Made by a program: the position numbers and the translations under genes. 64,000 nt of DNA from an uncultured Bacilli bacterium (GTDB lineage: Bacteria; Bacillota_I; Bacilli_A; RFN20; CAG-826), in NCBI GenBank assembly GCA_944363525.1, contig CALVUF010000001.1, forward strand, positions 304,497-368,496. Reading direction: 5' to 3'. Under the pieces are notes generated by a model that saw nothing but the letters and a program-made list of their open reading frames with translations, was not told the origin of the DNA and did not search any database. Below, in pieces: positions 15,176-23,999 of the stretch. Within the stretch, counting starts at the first letter, position 1. Each line of letters opens with the position of its first letter.

Positions 15176-17591
15176 TGGGGGAGACGGTCAGCTTCTTTAA
15201 ATGCCAGATATCGCGGTTATACTCCTCGATCGTCCGATCAGAGGTGAAATAGCCGGAGGAGGCGATGTTGAGGATGGCGGCTTTGGCCCACTTCTTCTTG
15301 TCCTGATACATCTCGTCGGCCTTCTGGCAGGCTTTGTTGTAGGCGTTGAAGTCGGCTAAGACGAAGAACTGGTCATTGCGGGCCATGATCTCGTCGAAGA
15401 TCATCCGGAAGCGGTTCCCGTCGCCTTCGCACCAAGGCCCGGTGAAGAGGCTATCCATGATGGCCTTTACCCGGGTATCGGAGTTATAGACGTCCCAAGG
15501 ATTATAGGAACCCTCATCGCTCATCTTCTGGACCTCATCGGCGGTGAGCCCGAAGATGACTTCGTTCTCCCGTCCAGCGAAATCGGCGATCTCGATGTTG
15601 GCCCCGTCTAAGGTGCCTAAGGTGATGGCCCCGTTCATCATCAGCTTCATGTTCGAGGTGCCGCTCGCCTCTTTGCCAGCCGTCGAGATCTGCTCGGAGA
15701 TATCGGCGGCCGGGATGATCTTCTCGGCTAGCGAGACGCCATAGTTCTCGACGAAGACGATCTTGATGAACTTGCTGACGTAGGGGTCGGCGTCGATGAC
15801 TTTGGCGACGGCGAGGATCAACTCGATTATCTTCTTGGCGTAGACGTAGCTCGGCGCGGCCTTGGCCCCGAAGACATAGGTATGGGGGGTGATCTTGAAG
15901 GCGGGGTCTTCCTTCAGTTTCTGATACAAATAGATGATGTGGAAGATGTTAAGCAGCTGCCGTTTATACGCATGGAGCCGCTTGATCTGGACGTCGACGA
16001 TGGCTTTCGGGTCGACGTCGATACCATAGGCTTTTTGGCAGAAGGCGGCGAAGTCCTTCTTGTTCTCGGCCTTGATGGCCATGATCTCTTTTTGGAAGGT
16101 GGGATCGTCGGCAAAGGCCTTAAGCTTGCCGATCTCATGCTCGTAATCCTTCATCCAGCCTTCGCCGATCCGCTTGGTGATGGCTTCGGCTAAGCGGGGG
16201 TTAGCATAGGCCAGCCAACGGCGATGGGTGACACCATTGGTCTTGTTGTTGAACTTTTCGGGGAAGAGATGATAGAAATCCTTGAAGGTGAAGTCCTTGA
16301 GGATCTCGGTATGGATTTTGGCCACCCCGTTGACCGAGAAGGCGGTGGCGATGGCCATATTGGTCATATGGATCTGCCCATCCTTGATGATCTGCATCTG
16401 ATAACGGGCGCTTTGGTCGGCCCCCTTCTCGTTGAGGAAGAGGTTGAACCGGCGGTTGATCTCCTCGATGATCATGTAGACTCTCGGAACCAATTGGGAG
16501 ACGTATTGGACCGGCCATTTCTCCAAGGCTTCCGGCATGACGGTGTGGTTAGTATAGGCAAAAAGATGGGTGACGATCTTCCAGGCCTCGTCCCAGCCAT
16601 AGCCGTATTCGTCCATCAATAGGCGCATGGCCTCGGGGATGGCGAGGATCGGGTGGGTGTCGTTAAGCTGGAAGACGTAGGCGTCGGCGAAGGTATCGAG
16701 GGTTTGGTATCGGTTGTAATACGACCGCATGGCGCTTTGTAAGCCGGCCGAGACGAGGAAATACTGCTGGCGTAAACGGAGCATCCGGCCGTGTTCGGTC
16801 GAATCGTCCGGGTAAAGGCCATGGCAGATTTCCTTGATGGTCTGGAGGTATTCCTCAAAGCTTTGATTGGTGGGGAGGTTATTCTCGCTCGGTTCGGCCG
16901 ACCATAGTCTCAAGGTATTGGCGACCCCGTTCCGATACCCCGGGACTGAAACGTCATAAGGGACGGCGCGGACCGAGATCGCATTGACCGTCCGCATCCC
17001 GTATCCCCCTTCCGGCTTAAGGAAGGTTTCGGCGTTGCCATAGAATTGGACCTCGACCGCGTGCTTAGGTTTCCTGACCTCGAAGACGAAGCCATTGGAA
17101 AGCCATTGATCGGGCAATTCGACCTGCTGGCCGTTGACGAATTTTTGGCGGAAGAAGCCATATTCGTAACGGATGGTGTTGCCGTGTCCAGGATAGCCAA
17201 GGGAGGCGATGGAATCGAGGAAGCAGGCGGCGAGGCGGCCAAGACCGCCGTTTCCAAGGCCGGCATCGGCTTCCATATCCTCGAGCTCACCGATATCGAT
17301 CCCCAGTTCGGCTAAGCCGTCTTTGGCGATCTTGTAGATCCCGAGGTTTTGCATGTTGGAGAGCAAAAGCCGCCCCATTAGGAATTCCATCGAGAAATAG
17401 ATGAGCTGGCGCTGGTTCTTGGCCAGGATGTTCTCCCGGCAGGCCCGCCAGTTGTAGCCGGCGTAGTCGCGGACCATCTCGCCGAGGATGTCGTAACGCT
17501 CGGTGATGTGGCTGTCTTCGACCGTCCGGCCGTATTTCTCCTCGAGCCGCCGCTCGAAGGTCTGTTTGAAGTCTAATTTATTCTGAAACAT
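15168..17591 (-). CDS. glgP: glycogen phosphorylase
   Basis: This 807-residue GT35 enzyme releases glucose-1-phosphate from the non-reducing ends of glycogen or maltodextrin. The pyridoxal-phosphate Lys lies in EASGTSNMKLMMNGAITLGT near residue 645, followed by DGANIEI. The N-terminal GNGGLGRLAACFLDS and the VQIKRLHAYKRQLLN motif are also present. Length is typical. It starts 12 nt after glgB on the same strand and overlaps the dUTPase gene, so glgB and glgP form a glycogen remodelling pair. No glgC or glgA is present in the window. Confidence 0.97.
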   Translation of the reverse strand: MFQNKLDFKQTFERRLEEKYGRTVEDSHITERYDILGEMVRDYAGYNWRACRENILAKNQRQLIYFSMEFLMGRLLLSNMQNLGIYKIAKDGLAELGIDIGELEDMEADAGLGNGGLGRLAACFLDSIASLGYPGHGNTIRYEYGFFRQKFVNGQQVELPDQWLSNGFVFEVRKPKHAVEVQFYGNAETFLKPEGGYGMRTVNAISVRAVPYDVSVPGYRNGVANTLRLWSAEPSENNLPTNQSFEEYLQTIKEICHGLYPDDSTEHGRMLRLRQQYFLVSAGLQSAMRSYYNRYQTLDTFADAYVFQLNDTHPILAIPEAMRLLMDEYGYGWDEAWKIVTHLFAYTNHTVMPEALEKWPVQYVSQLVPRVYMIIEEINRRFNLFLNEKGADQSARYQMQIIKDGQIHMTNMAIATAFSVNGVAKIHTEILKDFTFKDFYHLFPEKFNNKTNGVTHRRWLAYANPRLAEAITKRIGEGWMKDYEHEIGKLKAFADDPTFQKEIMAIKAENKKDFAAFCQKAYGIDVDPKAIVDVQIKRLHAYKRQLLNIFHIIYLYQKLKEDPAFKITPHTYVFGAKAAPSYVYAKKIIELILAVAKVIDADPYVSKFIKIVFVENYGVSLAEKIIPAADISEQISTAGKEASGTSNMKLMMNGAITLGTLDGANIEIADFAGRENEVIFGLTADEVQKMSDEGSYNPWDVYNSDTRVKAIMDSLFTGPWCEGDGNRFRMIFDEIMARNDQFFVLADFNAYNKACQKADEMYQDKKKWAKAAILNIASSGYFTSDRTIEEYNRDIWHLKKLTVSPND

Positions 17592-17603
17592 TCGTTATTT
17601 CCT

Positions 17604-19619
17604 TTATTTCTTCGCGGTCTTCTTGACCGTTTTCTTGGCAGCGGGTTTCGCCGCTTTCTTCGCCGGGGCTTTCTTAGGGGTCGCTTTCTTCGCGGCCGGC
17701 TTCTTCGTCACCGGTTTCGCTTCCGGCTTTTCCTCCGGCTTCGGCTCTTCCTTTTTCTCCTCGGCCTTGGGCTTATCGACCCTTAGCTTCAAGATAAGGG
17801 CGCAGTAGCTGCCGAGCTTGACCGTCACGTGATATGGCCGGTTCTCCGGCCCGCCGGGGTAGGTTGAGGTCGGGAGCCCATTGTATTGGTTCCAACCGCC
17901 GTAGATGTCCTTATCGGAGTTGAAAATCTCGTCATAGACCCCGGGGGTATAGGCCCCGACGTCATACCATTCGTAGTAATTCGGGGTCATGTTGTAGATG
18001 AATAGGAGCACCGAATCCCCATAGGACCGTTCGAAGGCGAAGACCGATTGGTCGGCGTTGTCGACCATGGTCCAGCGGAAATGGGCCGGGTTGTATTCCT
18101 CGACCTTCATCGCGTCCTCGGCCTGATAGATGAGGTTGAGGTCGCGGCACATCCGCTTGACCGAATCGTGTTTGGGGAAGGAAAGGAGGTTCCAAGGTAA
18201 GCTCTTCTGCTCGTTCCATTCATCGAAGGAGGCGAGCTCGTTGCCCATGAAGTTCAGCTTCTTGCCCGGATGGCCGAATTGGTAAGTGTAGAGGTTCCGG
18301 AGCAAGGCGAACTTGGTGTCGTAATCGCCCCACATCTTGTTGATGATGGTCCCTTTGCCGTGGACGACCTCGTCATGGGAAAGTGGGAGGAGGAAGTTCT
18401 CGGAATAGAAATAGGCCATCGAGAAGGTGAGCTTGTTATGCTCATACTTCTTATAGATCGGGTCCTTGGAGTAGTACTTGAGCGTATCGTTCATCCAGCC
18501 GAGGTCCCATTTGTAGTCGAAGCCGAGCCCGCCGTATTCGACCGGATGGGTGACTTTGGTGAAGTCGGTCGAATCCTCGGCGATCATCATGACCCCGGGG
18601 TGGCGTTCGTGGATCTTGTAGTTGAGCCGCTTGATGAACTCGGTCGCCCCGGTGTTCTCGCCATTGGCTTTGTTCCCATCCCAATAGACGATGTTGGAGA
18701 CGGCGTCGCAGCGGATCCCGTCGAAATGGAAATAGGTGAGGAAGTAGTTCATCGCCGACATCAGGAAGCTCCGGACCGGATCCTTCCCGAGGTCGAACTG
18801 GGCCGAGCCCCAGGGGGAGAGGGTATGGGCCGGGTCGCTGTATTCATAGAGGCAGGTCCCGTCGAATTCGCGGAGGGCGTAATAGTCATTGGCGAAGTGG
18901 ACGGGGGCGAAGTCGAGGATAACCCCGAAGCCGGCGGAATGGAGCCGGTCGACGAAGGACATCAGCTGCTTGGGGTTGCCATAACGGCTATCAACCGAGA
19001 AGAAACCGGTCGCTTGATAGCCCCAGGACCCATCGAATGGATATTGGGTGATCGGCATGATCTCGACGTGGGTGTAGCCGAGTTCTTGGAGATAAGGGAT
19101 CAGGTAATCCGCCACTTCCTCATAGGAGGGATAACGGTCAAAGATCTTGCCCTTCCACGAGCCGAGGTGGATCTCGTAGACCGACATCGCCTTGTCGAAG
19201 TTCCGGTCCCTTGTCCTCATCCATTGCTCGTCATGCCAGATGAAATCCTCGATGTTGAATATCCTCGAAGCGGTCTGGGGACGGTATTCCGAATAGAAGG
19301 CGAAGGGGTCGGCTTTGTCGACGTATTCGCCCCGGGCGTTCTTGAAATGGTATTTATATGACTGATAGTCGTGGAGGTTGCCGACGAAGCATTCATAGAC
19401 GCCGGAATCGTCGATTTTCTCCATCTTGTCGGCCCGGACGTCCCAGCCGTTCCACTCCCCGATGACCGAGACGTCGCTCGCTAAGGGGGCGTAGAGGCGG
19501 AAATAGACGCCGTCGACCATCTTCCCGTCGAACTCCTTCCGCCCGAAGTGGGCGCCGAAGTAATTGAAAGCGTCGATGCTTTGACCCATCAGATAGTCAT
19601 ACAGTAATCCGTAAGCCAT
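17604..19619 (-). CDS. glgB: 1,4-alpha-glucan branching enzyme with Lys/Ala/Pro-rich C-terminal tail
   Basis: I choose ATG 19619 (MAYGLLYDYLMGQ), because the upstream GTG lies against a TATAAT and AAGGAG lies between them. The 671-residue protein has an N-terminal CBM48 (about 20-110) and a GH13 barrel. The nucleophile Asp is in FDGIRCDAVSNI, the acid/base Glu in MIAEDSTDF and the third acid in LSHDEVVHGKGT. It creates alpha-1,6 branches in glycogen. After the catalytic protein ends (about residue 610) comes a roughly 55-residue basic low-complexity tail of PKAEEKKEEPKPEEKPE then PAAKKATPKKAPAKKAAKP-like repeats, resembling histone H1 tails. The tail is unusual for GlgB. Confidence 0.95.
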   Translation of the reverse strand: MAYGLLYDYLMGQSIDAFNYFGAHFGRKEFDGKMVDGVYFRLYAPLASDVSVIGEWNGWDVRADKMEKIDDSGVYECFVGNLHDYQSYKYHFKNARGEYVDKADPFAFYSEYRPQTASRIFNIEDFIWHDEQWMRTRDRNFDKAMSVYEIHLGSWKGKIFDRYPSYEEVADYLIPYLQELGYTHVEIMPITQYPFDGSWGYQATGFFSVDSRYGNPKQLMSFVDRLHSAGFGVILDFAPVHFANDYYALREFDGTCLYEYSDPAHTLSPWGSAQFDLGKDPVRSFLMSAMNYFLTYFHFDGIRCDAVSNIVYWDGNKANGENTGATEFIKRLNYKIHERHPGVMMIAEDSTDFTKVTHPVEYGGLGFDYKWDLGWMNDTLKYYSKDPIYKKYEHNKLTFSMAYFYSENFLLPLSHDEVVHGKGTIINKMWGDYDTKFALLRNLYTYQFGHPGKKLNFMGNELASFDEWNEQKSLPWNLLSFPKHDSVKRMCRDLNLIYQAEDAMKVEEYNPAHFRWTMVDNADQSVFAFERSYGDSVLLFIYNMTPNYYEWYDVGAYTPGVYDEIFNSDKDIYGGWNQYNGLPTSTYPGGPENRPYHVTVKLGSYCALILKLRVDKPKAEEKKEEPKPEEKPEAKPVTKKPAAKKATPKKAPAKKAAKPAAKKTVKKTAKK

Positions 19620-19652
19620 ATATTCAAGGTTTCTCCTTTTTCTTTGCGCCAC

Positions 19653-19658
19653 ATTATA
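19653..19658 (-). promoter_or_regulatory. -10 element of the glgB-glgP operon
   Basis: A perfect TATAAT reads leftward, with TTCTTA 17 nt upstream as a weak -35. It sits 33 nt before the chosen glgB ATG, leaving room for the AAGGAG ribosome binding site. Confidence 0.75.
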
Positions 19659-19732
19659 GCAAGCAGAAGGAAGGTTAAGAAGAAAAACGAGCGCGGATTA
19701 TGCGTGGGCGCGCGAAACAAAAACCAAAATAA

Positions 19733-19758
19733 GGCGTCTAGCGAAGGGGGCAGACGCC
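19733..19758 (-). terminator. probable terminator after protease/lipoprotein pair A
   Basis: GGCGTCT (19733-19739) pairs with AGACGCC (19752-19758). Read on the minus strand the hairpin is followed by TTATTTTGG. It lies 30 nt after the lipoprotein A stop codon and upstream of the glgB promoter. Confidence 0.65.
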
Positions 19759-19789
19759 GCTTAATCGCGGCTAAGCCCTTGCTGCCGTT

Positions 19790-20704
19790 TTATGGCCTTT
19801 CCTCTATCGGCTCCATATAGTCAATTGAATCCTTATCTGAGAAGAATTGAGGATAAACGACGTATTTTTGCCCACTTTCGTAATATGGGAGCGGAAGAAA
19901 ACCTTCGCTTGGGCAATCAGGGTTGCGGAATACGCCCATCGTCAAAGCGCCGTCCTCGTAATAGCCAAGCCCGGAGCCGTGCCACGATCCACCTCTCCCG
20001 AAATTCCCGGAAAAGTAAAGCCTCAGGCCATCGCTTTTCCGATAGCATTCCAGAGTGCATGACACTTGGACGAAACAGCGGGAAGGCAAACGATCAAGCG
20101 GAACCGAAATCCTCCATTCCGGAGCATCGAAGACGCCAATAAAGAAATAATCGTCTTCTCCATCGACTCTCACCTGCCCAAACCGATGGCTTTCCCCGCT
20201 TAGCATGGCGCCCAAATCGACCTTAACGGGGTCAATATCGTAACCAAGCCAGTCCCTCGCCCAGAAAGGCGATTCGTCATAGGACAAAGGCGGCACATCG
20301 CCGGTCGGCAAATAAGCGAGTTTCGCCTGAACGAGAAAATCGAAATCATCGTAATTCTCCGCCGTCACGATGATCGCTTCCTGGGGATCCCTATTCTGAC
20401 AAGCCAAAAAAGGGAGCCCGCCCACGATATAACCAATTTCCAGGATTCCTGAAGTCACGGCGCCGACAGGAAACGAGATCCCCGTCCCATAATAAACCTC
20501 GCAACGATCCGGGTATGGAAGTGGGAAATACCACCTCTCGTTCATCCAGCCGACGCTTAGGAACGTGTCTCTTTCCTCCGTTTGCTGCAGTTCCGAATAA
20601 TGGATGAATTCCTGGTAATCCATGCTGACGAAATAAAGCGGGCATTTGCCCTCCCCACAGGAAACGGCGAGCAAAGCCATCGGCAATAGGAATCTTTTTT
20701 TCAT
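19790..20704 (-). CDS. lipoprotein A, partner of the zinc protease
   Basis: This 304-residue lipoprotein has the signal MKKRFLLPMALLAVSC, with Cys16 as lipid anchor, and a beta-rich mature part rich in Tyr, Phe and Gly. I do not recognise a family. It is clearly paralogous to the lipoprotein at 24000-24896 (shared ELQQ, FPLPYP, CEVYYG, TSGILE, ENYDDF, SHRFGQV, GYYEDGALTMG and KYVVYP blocks). Its ATG overlaps the protease stop by 4 nt (ATGA), and its ribosome binding site GGAGG lies inside the last protease codons (LLEVETQ). Tight coupling to a secreted protease suggests an inhibitor, chaperone or surface anchor for that enzyme, which is inference. Confidence 0.8.
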   Translation of the reverse strand: MKKRFLLPMALLAVSCGEGKCPLYFVSMDYQEFIHYSELQQTEERDTFLSVGWMNERWYFPLPYPDRCEVYYGTGISFPVGAVTSGILEIGYIVGGLPFLACQNRDPQEAIIVTAENYDDFDFLVQAKLAYLPTGDVPPLSYDESPFWARDWLGYDIDPVKVDLGAMLSGESHRFGQVRVDGEDDYFFIGVFDAPEWRISVPLDRLPSRCFVQVSCTLECYRKSDGLRLYFSGNFGRGGSWHGSGLGYYEDGALTMGVFRNPDCPSEGFLPLPYYESGQKYVVYPQFFSDKDSIDYMEPIEERP

Positions 20705-22668
20705 TGGGTCTCTACCTCCAATAAGGACGACGGGAAATGCCTATATTCGAGGTCGGTCCGCCCCGCGACCTCGAGGTATATCGGCCCGCCCCCGGCGTCG
20801 CCGACGATGGTGCCCCAGGTCGAGGAAGACGGGCTCCACGAATTTGAATCGTGGCTGCTGATCGCGTATATCGGCCTCAGGTCCTCGTCATAGACGGTTA
20901 GATAGAACGAGACGAACGGGTGGGTGGCCGAGCCGCCGGTCCCCTCCCAGGAAAAGGCCGGCCGCCCAAAGAGGAAGCTGACGTCGAGGTTCTTGGGCGA
21001 GAAATCGAGCCGCTCGAGCAGCTTGCCGAGGGCGAAGGCATCGTCGTCATCCAAGGTATCCAAAGCGACGTCCACGAAGCCGCCGGCGGTCTTGCTCGCA
21101 CCGAGGTGGTCGAGCATCGATAGGATCGTCCCGTCCCCGACGCCTAGGCTGTCGTATTGGTCGGTATGGGAGTCCGCCATCTTGTATAGCAGCTGGCTTA
21201 TCGCGTATTCGTTGCCGGCGCCCTTGGGGGTTATCGACAATCCGCCATAGGAATAGCCGTAGCCGTCGAGGCTGTACGAATGGCCGTTCGCGCTCGTGTA
21301 GGCCCTGTCGTTTGCCAGCGGGACGGTCGACAAAGCGTCGGAGTTAAAACGAAGCGCGGCCTGCCCCAGGTAAGTGGCCAGGCCCTCGGACCAGGCGAAC
21401 TCCAAGCCTTTTTCCGGGGCGTCGCTATACATCGTCATCCCCGAGAAGGCGTCGATCATATTGTCTTCGTCGGAATGTTCTATGCCGTCATCGTTTAAAA
21501 CCGCCCACCCCAATTCATAGGACAGAAAATGACCATATTCATGGGCAATCGTGTCCCAGTCCTCATGCGTAAAGATGGAAGATGAACCGGAGGAATGATA
21601 AGGATCAACTCTAATTATTCGATCTTGGTTATTTTCGATAATAAACGAAGCATTGCTATAAGAGTCGGAATAAGCGATAGTCACTAGGTGCAAAGCCCGA
21701 TCGCCGGCGACGTTTTGGCCGAAAAGTGAGCAATAAGCGCCGATTTCAAACAGTTGAAACATATGGTTGGCTTCAGAATCGGCAGCCAAGTTCCATTCAA
21801 TGCTTTGATTCTTGGCGACATTGATTATGGAAAAAGAATAAAGGCTATGGCCATCCCCTCCGCCTTGGCTCAATTGAACTTGATCGTTTTGAGCGATAAC
21901 GTCAATCGAAAACGAATCAGCATCGGCGGCCAAGACAGAAAGAGTTTTAAGCGTCGCCTCGCCATTCCCATCGGTAATCGCGGAGTTGAGCTTGGTTCTG
22001 GTCCCATCGACTATTTTATACAGTTCCACCGTCACATAAGCGAGCGGCTGTTCATTGCCGTTGCCATCGGTCCAAGTCAATGAAGGATAAAAATAATCGT
22101 ATAGGCTCACCGGCGGAGGCGGAATGATCGGGCCAAAAGACGGAACCGGGTCCTCAGCCGCGAGCCGGGCGGCGCTCACGAGACGAGAATGTTCGGCCTC
22201 ATTAATATCTCCAATTTTAAAGGCATAGTCGTAATAGGCAGTCTTCGCAGAAGCAAGGGAAAGAGAGGAGGCGTACCATCCGCCGCCGGCTTTGAAGAAA
22301 TAGGCCGACGCCGATTTTGCCTTTCCGCCCTTGGCGGCCCAGACCGTCAAATAGCATTCTTCAGAAGCAAGGACGACGGAAACCGTAATGTTATCGCCAG
22401 TCCGACACGTTCCCGTCACCTGACAACCATGGGTGTCAAAAGATAAAGCCTCATATGCCGAGGGCACGCTCACCAACAGCTGAAGTTCCCGATTCGAATA
22501 AAAAGGGTGGATTTCTAAGAACGGGAGAGCATCGGATGATCCCGGGGAAGCGGCATGAATAGAAGATTCCATCCTTCGGCCGACAGCCTTATCGCCGATG
22601 CCTAAAGAAAACAAATCACCAAGGGATATAGAGATACACAATAATGGAAATAAAGCTTTCCAGAGCAT
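20701..22668 (-). CDS. secreted HExxH zinc metalloprotease
   Basis: ATG 22668 (MLWKALFPLLCISISLG) is chosen: it has AGAGG 8 nt upstream, and the longer GTG start abuts the -10 box. The 655-residue protein has an N-terminal hydrophobic export signal. At about residue 376 it carries TIAHEYGHFLSYELGW (HExxH: two zinc His plus catalytic Glu), and about 40 residues later FAWSEGLATYLG, which provides the likely third ligand Glu, a gluzincin arrangement. A region near residues 195-280 looks like an Ig/CNA-B-type beta domain (VTVELYKIVDGTRTKLN). The end of the gene encodes the ribosome binding site of lipoprotein A. I cannot name a MEROPS family. Confidence 0.8.
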   Translation of the reverse strand: MLWKALFPLLCISISLGDLFSLGIGDKAVGRRMESSIHAASPGSSDALPFLEIHPFYSNRELQLLVSVPSAYEALSFDTHGCQVTGTCRTGDNITVSVVLASEECYLTVWAAKGGKAKSASAYFFKAGGGWYASSLSLASAKTAYYDYAFKIGDINEAEHSRLVSAARLAAEDPVPSFGPIIPPPPVSLYDYFYPSLTWTDGNGNEQPLAYVTVELYKIVDGTRTKLNSAITDGNGEATLKTLSVLAADADSFSIDVIAQNDQVQLSQGGGDGHSLYSFSIINVAKNQSIEWNLAADSEANHMFQLFEIGAYCSLFGQNVAGDRALHLVTIAYSDSYSNASFIIENNQDRIIRVDPYHSSGSSSIFTHEDWDTIAHEYGHFLSYELGWAVLNDDGIEHSDEDNMIDAFSGMTMYSDAPEKGLEFAWSEGLATYLGQAALRFNSDALSTVPLANDRAYTSANGHSYSLDGYGYSYGGLSITPKGAGNEYAISQLLYKMADSHTDQYDSLGVGDGTILSMLDHLGASKTAGGFVDVALDTLDDDDAFALGKLLERLDFSPKNLDVSFLFGRPAFSWEGTGGSATHPFVSFYLTVYDEDLRPIYAISSHDSNSWSPSSSTWGTIVGDAGGGPIYLEVAGRTDLEYRHFPSSLLEVETQ

Positions 22669-22687
22669 TGATTTTGCCTCTGGCACA

Positions 22688-22715
22688 ATTCTATAGGAAC
22701 GTCACTGTCTGTCAA
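22688..22715 (-). promoter_or_regulatory. promoter of zinc protease / lipoprotein A
   Basis: On the minus strand TTGACA (22715-22710), a 16-nt spacer and TAGAAT (22693-22688) lie 19 nt before the protease ATG. The sequence TTGCTTGACA is shared with the promoter of the deleted copy at 25238-25265. Confidence 0.8.
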
Positions 22716-22839
22716 GCAAGCGAGGAATACCCTTTAATCCCCTTTTTAAGCGAAATTTCCGCGCTTGTTCCTCTTTTCGCCCCACCAATAAGGCAAAAGT
22801 CAAATCACTCGGCGATTCATCCGCGGTCGATCGAGACGA

Positions 22840-23073
22840 TTTCAACTAATGAACCGTCGGAGAAGAAAGCTTGGCAAACGATAATCTTTTATTGCTCCCA
22901 AGACAAGGAATCGGGGGGTAAACCTGGTGCCCGGCAATGGAAGCCTCCGAAAGTCCCCATCGTCAAAATGCCGCCCTCACAATAGCCTTTATCGCCGACG
23001 CCCTAGCCAGATTTGGAACTCAAAACCATCATAAGGACAAAGCTCTTCGCCACCGCTTTTCGCGATAACAGCC
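22840..23073 (-). pseudogene. fragment of a third lipoprotein copy (C-terminal part)
   Basis: Translated on the minus strand this stretch gives AVIAKSGGEELCPYDGFEF and, after a frame change, GYCEGGILTMGTFGG and FFSDGS. These match the C-terminal ~75 residues of the lipoprotein at 24000-24896 (SGEELYPYADF, GYYEDGVLTMGTYED, FFSDGS). A frameshift with stop codons near 22989 and an in-frame stop further down make it non-functional. It ends abruptly at about 23073, where the transposase remnant begins. Confidence 0.75.
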
Positions 23074-23520
23074 AAGGTCGACGAGGACAAAGAATACGCC
23101 GGCTTTAACCTCCTGGTGACCTCCGAGACGGGAATGGACGCCGGCGGGATATACAAGATGTACCGCGGCCTTTGGAAGATCGAGGAGTCGTTCAGGATCC
23201 TCAAGACCTACCTGGAGGCGAGGCCCGTCTACCTCCGGAAAAAGGAGTCGATCTACGGCCATTTCCTGATCTGCTACTTCGCGCTGACCCTGCTGAGGCT
23301 GCTCGAGGTAAAGGAGTTCAAGAACTCCCTCTCCTCGCAGAAGATCGTCGACTTCATAAGGGACTTCACCGTCACCGAGGACCGCGACGGGTCGTACATC
23401 AACGCGGCGACCCACAGCGAGACATACAAAAAGATCAAGGAGTTCACCGGATTGGCCAAACTGGGCAACGCCTACCTGAAGCCAAAGGACATCAGGAGCT
23501 TCCTCGACGCAGAGCTTTAG
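23074..23520 (+). pseudogene. IS1634/IS4-like transposase, C-terminal remnant
   Basis: The open frame from about 23074 to TAG 23518-23520 (some 148 residues) resembles the C-terminal part of IS1634/IS4-family DDE transposases: LVTSETGMDAGGIYKMYRGL, then WKIEESFRILKTYLEARPVY (the Y-x-x-R-W-x-I-E-x-F-R/K region including the catalytic Glu), then IYGHFLICYFALTLLRLLE. The N-terminal two thirds with the catalytic Asp residues are missing, and the 5' end abuts a lipoprotein fragment on the other strand. No terminal inverted repeat pair could be identified. It cannot be active. Confidence 0.75.
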
Positions 23521-23579
23521 AACACCTTATTTTCGGAGTTAAAAGTCAGGTTAAATGAAAGGACAATGAAGAGCGGGCA

Positions 23580-23607
23580 AGCGCGTTTCATGAGTGGGCG
23601 CGCGTAA
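23580..23607. repeat. duplicated downstream flank of the lipoprotein genes
   Basis: AGCGCGTTTCATGAGTGGG and the following CGCGCGTAA match 19690-19717 (AGCGCGGATTATGCGTGGG, CGCGCGAAA) with about five differences. Both lie downstream of a lipoprotein 3' end, so the duplicated unit included the 3' flank. Confidence 0.5.
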
Positions 23608-23709
23608 GTCGCATCCTCCGTTTCAAAAGTCTAGTCCCACCCGCTTACTATCTTCGTTACCAAAACAACCCATCGGGATGGCCTTATTACCTTTTATCGA
23701 TCGGATCTA

Positions 23710-23955
23710 TTAGCCCAACGAATCCTCGGCGGAGGCAAATTTGGGATAAATGACGTAGCGATAGAACATATCCTGATACGAAAGGAGGCCGAACCCGGAG
23801 CTTGTCCGATCAATGCCTTCTAACACCCCAATCGCCAAAACCCAGTGTTTGTAATAACCGCGCGGTTTGGAGTGGGTTGGCCCAAAGCGCCCGTGCTCGG
23901 CATAGATGTAAAGCTCTTGTCGCGACTTTCGCGATAACATTTGAAGGAGCGATGC
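23710..23955 (-). pseudogene. fragment of a fourth lipoprotein copy (C-terminal part)
   Basis: The minus-strand frame reads LLQMLSRKSRQELYIYAEHG, then RGYYKHWVLAIGVLEG and FYRYVIYPKFASAEDS. This aligns with the C-terminus of lipoprotein A (CTLECYRKSDGLRLYF, GYYEDGALTMGVFRN, KYVVYPQFFSDKDS). No signal peptide or N-terminal two thirds precede it; instead it abuts the stop of the intact lipoprotein at 24000. It is a truncated, diverged tandem copy, probably not translated. Confidence 0.7.
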
Positions 23956-23999
23956 GCTCTGAAAAGGCATCGACGCGGTTTGGCACGTCCGCTTTTTGG

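Noticed and set aside
18270..19361. Long plus-strand open frame of 363 codons inside glgB
   Set aside because: It is antisense to a clearly real enzyme; GC-rich codons of glgB remove stops on the other strand, and no domain is visible.
23029..23415. Minus-strand open frame across the transposase remnant
   Set aside because: Antisense shadow of the transposase coding frame, without similarity to known proteins.
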